A DNA stretch of 64,000 nt from Rhizobiaceae bacterium (GTDB lineage: Bacteria > Pseudomonadota > Alphaproteobacteria > Rhizobiales > Rhizobiaceae), in contig JAILWO010000001.1 of the NCBI GenBank assembly GCA_025698895.1, forward strand, positions 186,001 to 250,000, in the 5' to 3' direction. Below the pieces are notes generated by a model. It was not told the origin of the DNA and ran no database searches. It saw only the letters and a list, made by a program, of their open reading frames with translations. Positions within the stretch are counted from its first letter, which is position 1. Each line of letters starts with the position of its first letter. A program made the position numbers and the translations under genes. Shown one piece after another: positions 26,736-35,906 of this stretch.

Positions 26736-27914
26736 CTACTGGGACTTGGTCGGATCGATGCGGGCCTTCTCGACCCACTGGCCGTTCTCGATCTGGGAGA
26801 TGAAGATCAGATCGCCGCCCAGATGGTCGCCAGGACCGTACTTGACCGGCACGTTGCCCGAGATCACATCGGTGAACTCCAGGCTCTCCATACCTTTCTG
26901 GAAGGATTCGGCCGTCAGATCCTGCCCCGCGGCCTCGAGCCCCCTAACGAGCGTCGTCGCCGCGCCGTGACCGAGGATCGCGGCGGTTCCGGCGGGCTCG
27001 CCGGTCTTGGCCTGGTAGTTCTCGGCCCATTCCTTCACTTCGGGATTGTCCATCCGGGCCTCGTGGTCCGTCCAGCCGGCAGCGGCGTAGTAGCCCTCGG
27101 TCACGCCTTCAGGCACTTTCGCCACGGCCGTGTTGAACCCGGCCGACGAGCCGATGAAGCTCGCATCCGTCCAGCCGAGTTTCTTGGCGGTGCCGTAGGC
27201 GACGATGGTCTGGCGCACGCCGATCGCGGTGGCCACGATTTCGCACCCCGCGTCGCGGAGCTTGGAGATGGAGCCGACGAAGTCCTGCTCGTCGGGCTTG
27301 TGCGTCGTCTCGGTGACGTATTCAAGTCCGAGAGCTTCAGCCTCGTCCTTCGTGCCTTCCTGGATCTCCAGGCCGAAGTCGGTCGGCAGGTACATGGTGC
27401 AGACCTTGGTGGCGCCCTTTTCTTCCGCGAGGTAGCGGATGCCCGCCCGCATCTGGTCGTAGTATGACGAGAAGCCGGCATATTTGTAGGTTATGTCACC
27501 TTCGATCATCTGCCGGGCGGCCGTCAGCGGACCGATATTGGCGACCTGCTTGGCCTCCATCAGCGGAAAGCCCGCGATGTTGTGCGGGGTTCCCAGATTG
27601 AGGATCATGGCGAAGACCTGATCGGAGTTGATCAGCTTGTTGAAGTTCTGCACGGCCTTGGGCACTTGGTAGCCGTGGTCCTCCACCACGAAACGGATCT
27701 TGCGCCCGTGGATGCCGCCGGCCGCGTTGACCTCGTCGAAGACGATCTGGGCGGCCTTGATCGCGCCGACGTTGAACGCGGCGAAGATACCGGACAGGTC
27801 GCCGTTGGAGCCGATGACGATCTCGTCGTCGGTGACGCCCTGGGTCGCCCAGGCCGTCGAGCCCATGCCGGCGGCCAGCGCCGCGGCAAGGATCGATGTC
27901 TTTATAGCTTTCAT
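26736..27914 (-). CDS. livK: Liv-type periplasmic substrate-binding protein (system 2)
   Basis: A 392-residue type 1 binding protein with a Sec signal ending near STAWA. Family segments: IVIGSNGDLSGIFAAF, VFDEVNAAGGIHGRKIRFV and TAARQMIEGDITYKYAG. AAGGAGGAG precedes the ATG at 27914, so the long frame extending upstream is not used. It is the last gene of a livHMGF-ligase-livK operon. The subfamily sits with aromatic/carboxylate-type Liv receptors in many alphaproteobacteria (general recollection). The co-transcribed acyl-CoA ligase supports a carboxylic-acid ligand. Confidence 0.9.
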   Translation of the reverse strand: MKAIKTSILAAALAAGMGSTAWATQGVTDDEIVIGSNGDLSGIFAAFNVGAIKAAQIVFDEVNAAGGIHGRKIRFVVEDHGYQVPKAVQNFNKLINSDQVFAMILNLGTPHNIAGFPLMEAKQVANIGPLTAARQMIEGDITYKYAGFSSYYDQMRAGIRYLAEEKGATKVCTMYLPTDFGLEIQEGTKDEAEALGLEYVTETTHKPDEQDFVGSISKLRDAGCEIVATAIGVRQTIVAYGTAKKLGWTDASFIGSSAGFNTAVAKVPEGVTEGYYAAAGWTDHEARMDNPEVKEWAENYQAKTGEPAGTAAILGHGAATTLVRGLEAAGQDLTAESFQKGMESLEFTDVISGNVPVKYGPGDHLGGDLIFISQIENGQWVEKARIDPTKSQ

Positions 27915-27946
27915 GTGTCTCTCCTCCTTGGTTGACACGGTGCTTC

Positions 27947-29848
27947 TCATACGGCCTCCCGGCCGTACATCTCGTCGATCAGCGCCTTGTGCTTCTTTTC
28001 CACGAAGCCGCGCTTGAGCTTCATGGTCGCCGTCAGTTCCTCGTCCTCGGCTGTCAGAAGCACGTCGATCAGCCGAAAATCCTTGATCTGCTCCACGCGC
28101 GCGAATTCGCGGTTGGTCTCCTCCACGACCCCGGCGATGAGGTCGCGAACCTCCTGCGCCGCGCATAGCGACTTGAAGTCGTTGAACGGCACGCGGCGGT
28201 CCTGCGCGAACTTCTCGACGTTCTCCTGATCGATCATGATCAGGCATGACAGGAACTTGCGCTTGTCGCCGATGATGACCGCATCCGAGACATAGGGGCT
28301 GAACTTGAGACGGTTCTCGATCTCGGCCGGCGTGATGTTCTTGCCACCGGCGGTGATGATGATGTCCTTCAGACGACCGGTGATCGTCAGAAAGCCTTCA
28401 TTGTCGAGCCGCCCGACATCGCCGGTCCGCAGCCATCCCTCGGCCGTGATCGTCTCGGCCGTCTTGTCGGGCTTTTTCCAGTAGCCCTTGAAGACGTTGG
28501 GGCCGCGATACTGGATCTCGCCGTCGGTCGCGATACGAAGCTCCGCGCCGGGCACCACCGGTCCGACCGTGCCGAGCTTGTTGTTCTCGATCAGGTTGAC
28601 CGAAATGACGCCCGAGCTTTCGGTCATGCCGTAGCCTTCGAGCACCGTGACGCCGATGGCGCGGTACCACTTGAGAAGATCGGGCGAGATCGGGGCGGCA
28701 CCCGTCGTGCCGCGCCTGAGCCGGTCGAAGCCGAGCATCCGGCGCATGTTTCTCAGCACGGTGAAATCCCAGAAGGCATAGGCGAGATTCAGCAAGGCGG
28801 GCGCTGTGCCGCGCTCCTCGATCGCCTCGGCGCGTTTCATGCCGGTGGCCACCGCCCTCTTGTAGGCCCATCGCCCGATCGGCGTGGCCTCGCTCGCCAT
28901 GATCGCGACGCGGCTATAGACCTTTTCCCACACCCGCGGCACGGCGGTGAAGACGTGCGGCGAGACCTCGCGCACATTGTCGAAAACGGTTTCGGGGCTT
29001 TCGGCGAAGTTCACCGTCGAACACAGCCCGAGCGGGACGAACACCGTGATCAGGCGCTCCAGGATATGGCACAGCGGCAGGAAGCAGACCTGCTCGTCGG
29101 TCGGCTCCACGGGAAGCGTCAGCACCGCACCGATGATCGAGGCGATGATGTTTTCATGGCTGATCATCGCGCCCTTGGGCGGACCGGTGGTGCCCGACGT
29201 GTAGACCAGGATCGCGGTATCCTTGGCATCCGACCTCGCGATCTCCTCGTCGAACCGCTCGGGGTTCTCCTTCAGGAAATCGCGGCCGATCCTGTAGAGG
29301 TCGTCGAGGAAGATGACCTTGTCGTCCTCGAAGCCGTGCAGCCCGTCGCGATCGTAGACGACGACCCTGGCGAGCCCCGGCATCTGGTCGCGCACCGACA
29401 GATATTTGTCGAGCTGCTCGTCATTCTCGACAAACAGGAAGCGGCTGTCCGAATCGTTGACGAGATAGGTGAGCTGCGCGGCCGAGTCGGTCGTGTAGAC
29501 GCCGGACGCGATGCCGCCGACGCATTGAACGCCGAGATCGGTGTAGATCCACTCCTTGTTGTCTTCCGACAGGATGGAGACCACCTCGCCCCGCTTCAGC
29601 CCGAGCGCCAGGAGCCCGAGGCCTATCAGCCGCGCATGCTCCCAGTAGTCCGCCCATGTATAGGCAAGCCAGATGCCATAGTCCTTCTCGCGATGGGCGA
29701 TCTTCTGGTCGAGCTCGCCGCAGCGGCGCCGGAACAGTTTCGGCAGCGTGTCACAGCCGTCGAAGAAAAACGGTCCGGTGCCGACATCCGCGTTGAAGCT
29801 GTGCCCGCGCACGGTCTGCATCGGCGGCAGTTTTTCTGCGATCGTCAT
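27947..29848 (-). CDS. Long-chain-type acyl-CoA ligase (AMP-forming), in Liv operon 2
   Basis: A 633-residue ANL-superfamily ligase that activates a carboxylate with ATP and CoA. The P-loop is TSGTTGPPKGAMIS, the A5 motif GYGMTESSG, the A7 motif WLRTGDVG, the A8 hinge GRLKDIIITAGGKNI, and the C-terminal catalytic Lys region ATMKLKRGF. FadD15-like length and order. GGGAGGAG precedes the ATG at 29848 (MTIAEKLPP). It lies between livF2 (53-bp gap) and livK2 (32-bp gap), so it is co-transcribed with a transporter. This suggests intake coupled to CoA activation. It could be a fatty-acid, branched-chain or aryl-acid enzyme. Confidence 0.91.
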   Translation of the reverse strand: MTIAEKLPPMQTVRGHSFNADVGTGPFFFDGCDTLPKLFRRRCGELDQKIAHREKDYGIWLAYTWADYWEHARLIGLGLLALGLKRGEVVSILSEDNKEWIYTDLGVQCVGGIASGVYTTDSAAQLTYLVNDSDSRFLFVENDEQLDKYLSVRDQMPGLARVVVYDRDGLHGFEDDKVIFLDDLYRIGRDFLKENPERFDEEIARSDAKDTAILVYTSGTTGPPKGAMISHENIIASIIGAVLTLPVEPTDEQVCFLPLCHILERLITVFVPLGLCSTVNFAESPETVFDNVREVSPHVFTAVPRVWEKVYSRVAIMASEATPIGRWAYKRAVATGMKRAEAIEERGTAPALLNLAYAFWDFTVLRNMRRMLGFDRLRRGTTGAAPISPDLLKWYRAIGVTVLEGYGMTESSGVISVNLIENNKLGTVGPVVPGAELRIATDGEIQYRGPNVFKGYWKKPDKTAETITAEGWLRTGDVGRLDNEGFLTITGRLKDIIITAGGKNITPAEIENRLKFSPYVSDAVIIGDKRKFLSCLIMIDQENVEKFAQDRRVPFNDFKSLCAAQEVRDLIAGVVEETNREFARVEQIKDFRLIDVLLTAEDEELTATMKLKRGFVEKKHKALIDEMYGREAV

Positions 29849-29901
29849 GCGCTCCTCCCTGAGTGCATCGCGTCCATCCAAGGCGACTCAGGCCACTTGG
29901 C

Positions 29902-30720
29902 CTAGCGCCAGGTCTTCTTCTGTTTCCAGCGCTTCTGTCCGCGCTGGGCCTCCTCCGTCTGCACTCCAAGATAGAACTCCTGAACGTCCTTCGACTGCAA
30001 GAGGCGTTTGGCGTCATCGGCCATGACGATGCGGCCGAGTTCCATCACGTATCCGTAGTCGGCGACCTCCAGCGCCACCTTGGCGTTCTGCTCGACCAGC
30101 ATCATGGTCACGCCCTGCTCCTTGTTGAGCCGGCGGATGATGGCGAAGATCTCCTTCACCAGGATGGGCGAGAGGCCGAGGCTGGGCTCGTCGAGCAGCA
30201 TGAGCTTCGGCTTGGCCATCAGGCCGCGACCGATCGCCAGCATCTGCTGCTGACCGCCCGACAGCGTACCCGCCGCCTGCCGGCGTCGCTCGGCCAGGAT
30301 CGGGAAATATGTATAGACCATGTCCGTGTCGGCCTTGATGCCGGCATGGTCGGAGCGCGTATAGGCGCCCATCGCCAGGTTTTCCTCGACGGTGAGCAGC
30401 GGGAACACCTCCCGTCCCTCGGGCACGTGGCAGATGCCCATTCGGACGACCTCGTCCGGGCTCATGCCGGCGATGTCGCGGCCACCGTAGAAAATCTGGC
30501 CCTTTTCGGGATCCATGACGCCGGAGATGGTCTTCATGAGGGTCGTCTTGCCGGCGCCGTTGGCGCCCAGCACCGTGACGATCTGGCCCTCCATGACGTC
30601 CAGCGAGCAACCGCGGATCGCCATGATGGGCCCATAGAAGCTTTCGATGTTGCGCACCGACAGCACCACGTCGCGCGCCGGCCGCACTTCCTCCCCGGTC
30701 ATGGCAACAACCACGCTCAT
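29902..30720 (-). CDS. livF: Branched-chain-type ABC transporter ATPase LivF (system 2)
   Basis: A 272-residue ATPase. Walker A GANGAGKTT, signature TLSGGQQQMLAIG, Walker B MLLLDEPSLGL, and VEQNAKVAL near the end. A C-terminal basic tail (QRGQKRWKQKKTW) extends beyond the usual LivF end; the LivF3 protein has a similar basic tail (KRRKRWLS), which marks both as one subgroup distinct from LivF1. The ATG overlaps the livG2 stop by four bases. Confidence 0.92.
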   Translation of the reverse strand: MSVVVAMTGEEVRPARDVVLSVRNIESFYGPIMAIRGCSLDVMEGQIVTVLGANGAGKTTLMKTISGVMDPEKGQIFYGGRDIAGMSPDEVVRMGICHVPEGREVFPLLTVEENLAMGAYTRSDHAGIKADTDMVYTYFPILAERRRQAAGTLSGGQQQMLAIGRGLMAKPKLMLLDEPSLGLSPILVKEIFAIIRRLNKEQGVTMMLVEQNAKVALEVADYGYVMELGRIVMADDAKRLLQSKDVQEFYLGVQTEEAQRGQKRWKQKKTWR

Positions 30721-31505
30721 GCCAGCACCTTCTCGCTCTCGTCGGCGACGCCGATATAGGCCTCGATGACCTTGGGATGGTTCTGCACCTCGTGCGGCGT
30801 GCCGAGCGCCAGCGTCTTGCCGTCGGCCAGCGCCAGCACGCGATCGGACACCGCCGACACCAGGTGCATGTCATGCTCAACCATCAGCACGGTGACGCCC
30901 ATCTGCTTCTTGATGTCCTCGACCCAGAAGGCGACATCCTGCGTCTCCTCGACCGAGAGACCCGAAGCGGGCTCGTCAAGCAGGAGCAGCCGTGGCTCGA
31001 TGGCCAGCGCACGGCCCATTTCGACCACCTTTCGCACGCCGTAGGGGAGCCCGGCGATGTATTTCTCACGATAGGCCTGAAGGTCGAGGAAATCGATCAC
31101 CTTCTCGACCGCCTCGCGATGGCGCCTCTCCTCCTCGCGCGCGGCAGGCGTGAACAGGACCTCGGACCAGGCCCTGGTCTTGCGGTGCCGGTGGCGCCCG
31201 ACAAGCAGGTTCTGAAGAACCGTCGCCTGCTCGAACAGTTCGATGTTCTGGAAGGTGCGCGCGATGCCGAGACGGGCGATGTCGTGCGGCGGGTGCCTGA
31301 GCAGGTCCTCGCCCGCGAAGATAATCTCGCCCTCGGCCGGCTCGTAGAAGCGCGAGATGAGATTGAACACGGTCGACTTGCCGGCCCCGTTCGGGCCGAC
31401 CAGGGCGAAGACTTCGCCTTCCTCGACGGAAAAGGAGACCTTGTTGACCGCCACCACCCCGCCGAAGCGCAGCGTCACGTCCCGGAATTCCAGAAGCGGG
31501 CTCAT
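30717..31505 (-). CDS. livG: Branched-chain-type ABC transporter ATPase LivG (system 2)
   Basis: A 262-residue ATPase. Walker A is GPNGAGKST and Walker B is LLLLDEPASGLSVEE. The signature region reads GLPYGVRKVVEMG, a departure from the LSGGQ consensus; the LivG3 protein has a matching RLPYGLQKRVELG. TFQNIELF is the LivG Q-loop segment and MVEHDMHLV the H-loop. Four-base overlaps link it to livM2 and livF2. The shared PYG variant supports common ancestry of systems 2 and 3. Confidence 0.92.
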   Translation of the reverse strand: MSPLLEFRDVTLRFGGVVAVNKVSFSVEEGEVFALVGPNGAGKSTVFNLISRFYEPAEGEIIFAGEDLLRHPPHDIARLGIARTFQNIELFEQATVLQNLLVGRHRHRKTRAWSEVLFTPAAREEERRHREAVEKVIDFLDLQAYREKYIAGLPYGVRKVVEMGRALAIEPRLLLLDEPASGLSVEETQDVAFWVEDIKKQMGVTVLMVEHDMHLVSAVSDRVLALADGKTLALGTPHEVQNHPKVIEAYIGVADESEKVLA

Positions 31506-32596
31506 CGCATGCGCTCCGTCTTGAGATAGCTCTTCTGCCGGCGGAACATGTCCTTCCGGTAGAAGGGAAACAGCTGGAAATAGGTGCGTATCTTGATCCA
31601 GCGCCCGTAGATGCCCATCGGCTCGAACAGGATGAACAGGATCAGGATCGCGCCGAAGGCGGCCGATTCCATGCCGGGCACGCGTATGGTGGTGCCGAGG
31701 ATATCGCCCAGCCCGTCGCGCAAGGTGGAAATCGTCTGGGGCAGCAGGGCCACGATGATCGCGCCGAAGAAAGCGCCGTGGATCGAGCCCAGCCCACCGA
31801 TCACGATCATCAGGAGCAGCTGGATCGAGATGATGATGGTGAAGGTCTCGTTGTTGAAGATGCCGGCGAAATGCCCCATCAGCGCGCCGGCGAGACCGGT
31901 GATGGCGGTCGACAGGCCAAAGGCGACGGCCTTGGTCCTCGCGATGTTGACGCCCATCGCCTGGGCCGAGATTTCGGAATCTCGAACCGCCGCGAATGAC
32001 CGTCCCAGCGGGGATCGCTGGATGTTCCGATAGGCGAGCACCACGAGCACCGTGACGAGAAGCACCAGCCAGTAGAAGCGGCCAGGCGTGCCGTAGCGGT
32101 CGAACGGGAGGCCGAATATCTCGATCGTCGGCGCCAGGAGGCCGTTGATGCCGCCAGTCAGCGGCTCGGCCACGACAATGAGGTCGTCGGCCAGGATGGA
32201 CACGGCCAGAGTGGCGATCGCGAGATAGATTCCGTGCAGCCTGGTGGTCGGGATGGCAAGCGCCACGCCGGCGAGCCCGGCGATCACGCCGGCGAGCGGG
32301 AAGGAGAGGATGAAGGGCAGGCCGGCGTTCTGCAGGAGAACGTTGGCATAGCAGCCGACGGCGAGGAAAGCGGCGTGGCCGAGGCTCGCCTGCCCCGTCT
32401 GGCCCACCAGAAGCATGATGCCCATGCCCGCGATCGACCAGATCAGCACATTGGTCACCTCACCGATCGCGAAAGGCGACATGAGAAACGGCAGCACGAT
32501 CATGATCAGGAGCAGCGCCAGGTACCAGAAGGCGTGCATGCCGTGGCGGAAATAGTCGATATCCGCGTCGTAGGAGGTCTTGAAGACTGTGCGCAT
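31502..32596 (-). CDS. livM: Branched-chain-type ABC transporter permease LivM (system 2)
   Basis: A 364-residue permease, about nine helices. GQTGQASLGHAAFLAVGCY near the N-terminus and HGIYLAIATLAVSILADDLI in the middle are LivM hallmarks; the coupling loop is LGRSFAAVRDSEISAQAMG. The C-terminal end carries a short cytoplasmic tail of basic residues. Two bases separate it from livH2 and it overlaps livG2 by four bases. The conserved core differs from LivM1 by lacking the extra loop. Confidence 0.92.
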   Translation of the reverse strand: MRTVFKTSYDADIDYFRHGMHAFWYLALLLIMIVLPFLMSPFAIGEVTNVLIWSIAGMGIMLLVGQTGQASLGHAAFLAVGCYANVLLQNAGLPFILSFPLAGVIAGLAGVALAIPTTRLHGIYLAIATLAVSILADDLIVVAEPLTGGINGLLAPTIEIFGLPFDRYGTPGRFYWLVLLVTVLVVLAYRNIQRSPLGRSFAAVRDSEISAQAMGVNIARTKAVAFGLSTAITGLAGALMGHFAGIFNNETFTIIISIQLLLMIVIGGLGSIHGAFFGAIIVALLPQTISTLRDGLGDILGTTIRVPGMESAAFGAILILFILFEPMGIYGRWIKIRTYFQLFPFYRKDMFRRQKSYLKTERMR

Positions 32597-32598
32597 CG

Positions 32599-33474
32599 TC
32601 AGACCTTCTTCCGGTGGACCTGGGCAAGAATGCCATGCGGTCTGAAGACGAGGATCAGGAACAGGAGCAGATAAGGCATGATCTGCGAGTAGCCGGCAGC
32701 GATGTAATAGGAGGCGAACGGCTCGATCAGGCCCACGATGATCCCGCCAAGCAGCGCGCCGGGCAGCGAGCCGAAGCCGCCGATCACAGCCGCCGCGAAG
32801 GCCTTGATGCCGAGCAGCCCGATCGACGGATCGATGGAACCCTTCGACGCGAACAGGATGCCGGCCACGGCCGCCACCATGCCCGACAGCGCCCAGATCA
32901 GCGAATGGACCCGCTTGACGGGGATGCCCATGTAATAGGCGGCGAGCTGGTTCTGCGAGGCGGCCTGCATGGCGACGCCAAGCCGCGTGCGGTTGAAGTA
33001 GAAATACAGGATCACCGTCAGGAAGATGGTGACGAAGATGACCCAGACTTCGTCCAGCCCCAGCACCAGCCCGCCGAAACGCACGTCACGTCCCGCGATC
33101 GGCGATTGCAGCGAGATCGGCTCATGCCCCCAGATCGCGCCGGCGGCGAAGCGCAGCACGAAGCCCAGCGCAATCGTCAGGATGATGAGGGCCACCTGGC
33201 TCTGCCCGAACATGCGCCTGAGCACCAGCATGTCGAGGAGGTAGCCGAAGGCGCCCATGGAGGCGATGGCGATCGGCACCGAAATCCAGAAGGGCAGGCC
33301 CCAGAACTGGTCGTTGGTGAGTCCCAGTGTGATGAAGGCGCCCAGCATCATGAAATCGCCCTGGGCGAAATTGACCGCCTCGGTCGCCTTGTAGATCAGC
33401 ACGAAGCCGAGCGCGATCAGGCCATAGACGCAGCCATTCGCCAGCCCGCTCACGAAGAGCTGTAATATGTCCAA
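32599..33474 (-). CDS. livH: Branched-chain-type ABC transporter permease LivH (system 2)
   Basis: A 291-residue permease that begins the system 2 operon. The signature GLANGCVYGLIALGFVLIYK is followed by EAVNFAQGDFMMLGAF. The coupling loop is RLGVAMQAASQNQLAAYYMG, and GGFGSLPGALLGGIIVG is the conserved C-terminal motif. The 150-bp gap upstream, which also holds the end of the convergently placed oxidoreductase transcript, should contain its promoter; I could not pick out a convincing -35/-10 pair. Confidence 0.92.
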   Translation of the reverse strand: MDILQLFVSGLANGCVYGLIALGFVLIYKATEAVNFAQGDFMMLGAFITLGLTNDQFWGLPFWISVPIAIASMGAFGYLLDMLVLRRMFGQSQVALIILTIALGFVLRFAAGAIWGHEPISLQSPIAGRDVRFGGLVLGLDEVWVIFVTIFLTVILYFYFNRTRLGVAMQAASQNQLAAYYMGIPVKRVHSLIWALSGMVAAVAGILFASKGSIDPSIGLLGIKAFAAAVIGGFGSLPGALLGGIIVGLIEPFASYYIAAGYSQIMPYLLLFLILVFRPHGILAQVHRKKV

Positions 33475-33624
33475 CGCTGTTCCTCCCTTGCGCGGACCGC
33501 CCCACTCTCTCCCGGACCGGGCACGACCACGCCGAATTTCAGTTCCCTCGCGCGGTCTGCGCCGCGTCTCAACTCCGACTATAGAGGCGGCGGCCCGACC
33601 CGCAAGCCACGGACCGCCATGATT

Positions 33625-34665
33625 TCATGGACTTATGAACACCTTTCCGTTCGGCTTGGCGAGTTCGGCCGGCACCCGCGCCATCGCTTCATCAAGCGGG
33701 ATGACGGCCGTGACATCCGTGGACCAGCGTCCGTCGGCGAACCGCTTCTGCGCTTCCGCCACGGCCTCCGCCCGCTTCTCGCGGCCGACCGACCGCATCC
33801 AGTCCGTGAGCCAGAAACCCTCGATCTTCTTGTGCTGGAAGATGAGCTGACCGGGTTCGGGAATCTGCGTAGGCTCCTGCGCCAGCCGCCCGTAGACGAT
33901 CCAGCGCGAGCGCTTGCCCATCGCGTGGAAGATCGCCGAGGCAAGCTTGCCGGTGACGGCGTCGAGGAAGATCCGCGGCTGCTCGGCCTTCATCGTTTCC
34001 TTGAGCGTCCGCTGGAAGTCCGGCGCCTCGGCATTGAGCACGACCGCCGCGCCAGCCTGCTTGAGGATGTCGGCCTGGTCGTCGCGGCGCACGATGGCGA
34101 TCGGGCGATAACCCTCCTCCTTCGCCACACCCATCATCAGCTTGCACAACTGGCTGGCGGCGGCCGTCAGAACGAAGGCCTTCTCGCCCTCCTCGCGGAC
34201 GATGCCGAACATGGCCAGCGCGGTGATCGGGTTGACGATCATCGCAGCGCCGTCCTCGTCGCGGACGCCATCAATCAGCGGAATGCAGGCGGCGGCCTCC
34301 GCGACGGCATATTCGGCCCAGGAACCCCAGCCGGTGAGGCCCACCGCGAATGCGACCCGCTTTCCTTTCAGCTCCCGCGCCTGCGGTTCGGACCCGGCCT
34401 CGACGACCTCGCCCACGCCTTCGAAGCCGGCCGGCTGTCCCTGCATGCGCGGCTGCCCGTACATGCCCTTGACGAACATCACGTCGGACGGGTTGATCGA
34501 GGCGCGGCGCACCTTGATCAGCACCTGGGAGGGTTTCGGCGCCGGCACGGCGATCTCGCCGGCCTCGACATAGGGCTCCATCGCCTCCAGCACCGAACCG
34601 GACGGTTCGGATGCATAGCCGTCGTTCCTGAGAAGCAGCGCGCGCATGGGGGAACCCGCCGCCAT
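33625..34665 (-). CDS. Quinone-oxidoreductase-like MDR family dehydrogenase
   Basis: A 346-residue medium-chain dehydrogenase/reductase. The N-terminal GroES-like part has RRASINPSDVMFVKGMYG and GFEGVGEVVEAG. The nucleotide-binding part includes AFVLTAAASQLCKLMMG, an atypical glycine motif, and IAIVRRDDQADILKQAG. There is no structural-zinc cysteine cluster, so it belongs with the zinc-less quinone/enoyl reductases. The real start (MAAGSPMRALLL) has its A shared with the stop of the acyl-CoA dehydrogenase (TGATG); upstream frame extension lies inside that gene. It is co-transcribed with TetR and the dehydrogenase, and may reduce an enoyl-CoA or act as an accessory reductase. Confidence 0.86.
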   Translation of the reverse strand: MAAGSPMRALLLRNDGYASEPSGSVLEAMEPYVEAGEIAVPAPKPSQVLIKVRRASINPSDVMFVKGMYGQPRMQGQPAGFEGVGEVVEAGSEPQARELKGKRVAFAVGLTGWGSWAEYAVAEAAACIPLIDGVRDEDGAAMIVNPITALAMFGIVREEGEKAFVLTAAASQLCKLMMGVAKEEGYRPIAIVRRDDQADILKQAGAAVVLNAEAPDFQRTLKETMKAEQPRIFLDAVTGKLASAIFHAMGKRSRWIVYGRLAQEPTQIPEPGQLIFQHKKIEGFWLTDWMRSVGREKRAEAVAEAQKRFADGRWSTDVTAVIPLDEAMARVPAELAKPNGKVFISP

Positions 34666-35906
34666 CAGACCTTCTCCTGGGTGTATTTGCGCAGCTCCTC
34701 GCGCGCGACCTGGCGGCGGTGAACGGCGTCGGGGCCGTCCGCGAGCCGCAGCGTGCGAAGATGGGTCCAGGACCGGGCCAGCGGCGTGTCCTGGCTGATG
34801 CCCTGGCCGCCGAACATCTGGACCGCCTCGTCGGTGATCTTGAGCGCGATGCGCGGCGCCACCACCTTGATCTGGCTGATCCAGGGCGCGGCGGCCTTCC
34901 TGTCGCCCTGGTCCATCATCCAGGCGGCCTTGAGGCACAGGAGCCTCGCCTGCTCGATCTCCATGCGGCACTCGGCGATGATGTCGTAATTGGCGCCGAG
35001 TTGGGCCAGCGGCTTGCCGAAGGCCTCGCGCCGCATCGAGCGCTTGCACATGAGCTCAAGCGCCATTTCCGCCTGTCCGATGGCGCGCATGCAGTGATGA
35101 ATGCGGCCCGGTCCGAGTCGGCCCTGGGCGATCTCGAAGCCCCTGCCCTCGCCGAGCAGGAGGTTCGTCGCCGGCACCCGGACATTCTCGAACTTCAGGT
35201 GCAGGTGGCCATGCGGCGCGTCGTCGTCGCCATAGACCTTCATGGCCCTGAGCTTGGTGATGCCGGGCGTCTCTGCCGGAACCAGGATCATCGAATGCTG
35301 CTGGTGGCGCGGCGCGTCCTCGCCACCGGTCCTGACCATGGTGATGTAGATCTTGCAGCGCGGATCGCCCGCGCCCGACGACCACCATTTTTCGCCGTTG
35401 AGGACGTAGTCGTCGCCGTCGCGCTCGCAACGCATGGCGATGTTGGTCGCGTCGGAGGAGGCGACGTCCGGCTCCGTCATCAGGTAGGCCGAGCGGATCT
35501 TGCCGTCGAGCAGCGGCTTCAGCCATTCCTCCTTGTGTTCCGGACGGCCGTAGCGCTCGAGCACTTCCATGTTGCCCGTGTCGGGCGCGGAGCAGTTGAA
35601 GGTTTCGGCGCCGAGATGCGCCTTGCCCATCTCCTCAGCCAGATAGGCGTATTCGACGGTCGACAGGCCATAACCGCGCTCGGAATCGGTCAGCCAGAAG
35701 TTCCAGAGGCCCCGTTCCCTGGCTTTCGCCTTGAGCCCCTCCAGGATTTCCGTCTGCCGTTTCGTGTAGGACCAGCGGTCGCCGTCCTTGCCGACCTCCC
35801 CCAGGAATTCCTCGTCGAGCGGCATGATCTCGTCGCGGACCATGCGCGCGACCTTTTCGTGCAGCGGCTTCAGCCGCTCCGTCATGCCGAGGTCCATCGA
35901 ACTCAT
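34665..35906 (-). CDS. Acyl-CoA dehydrogenase, ACAD10/11-like
   Basis: A 413-residue FAD-dependent acyl-CoA dehydrogenase. Landmarks: AYLMTEPDVASSDATNIAMR (FAD/substrate), NGEKWWSSGAGDPRCKIYI, the helix with EIAQGRLGPGRIHHCMRAIG, the FAD motif EAVQMFGGQGISQDTPLAR, and the closing GPDAVHRRQVAREELRKY. The last two segments are typical of ACAD10/ACAD11 and the bacterial LvaC-like group. Those work with an APH-fold kinase on 4-hydroxyacyl-CoAs, and such a kinase lies across the divergent promoter at 38028. The start overlaps the TetR stop by four bases. Confidence 0.9.
   Translation of the reverse strand: MSSMDLGMTERLKPLHEKVARMVRDEIMPLDEEFLGEVGKDGDRWSYTKRQTEILEGLKAKARERGLWNFWLTDSERGYGLSTVEYAYLAEEMGKAHLGAETFNCSAPDTGNMEVLERYGRPEHKEEWLKPLLDGKIRSAYLMTEPDVASSDATNIAMRCERDGDDYVLNGEKWWSSGAGDPRCKIYITMVRTGGEDAPRHQQHSMILVPAETPGITKLRAMKVYGDDDAPHGHLHLKFENVRVPATNLLLGEGRGFEIAQGRLGPGRIHHCMRAIGQAEMALELMCKRSMRREAFGKPLAQLGANYDIIAECRMEIEQARLLCLKAAWMMDQGDRKAAAPWISQIKVVAPRIALKITDEAVQMFGGQGISQDTPLARSWTHLRTLRLADGPDAVHRRQVAREELRKYTQEKV

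Noticed and set aside
27914-28247. Upstream extension of livK2 in frame through the ligase gene end
   Set aside because: The true start has AAGGAGGAG and a signal peptide; the extension is Arg-rich and overlaps the ligase.
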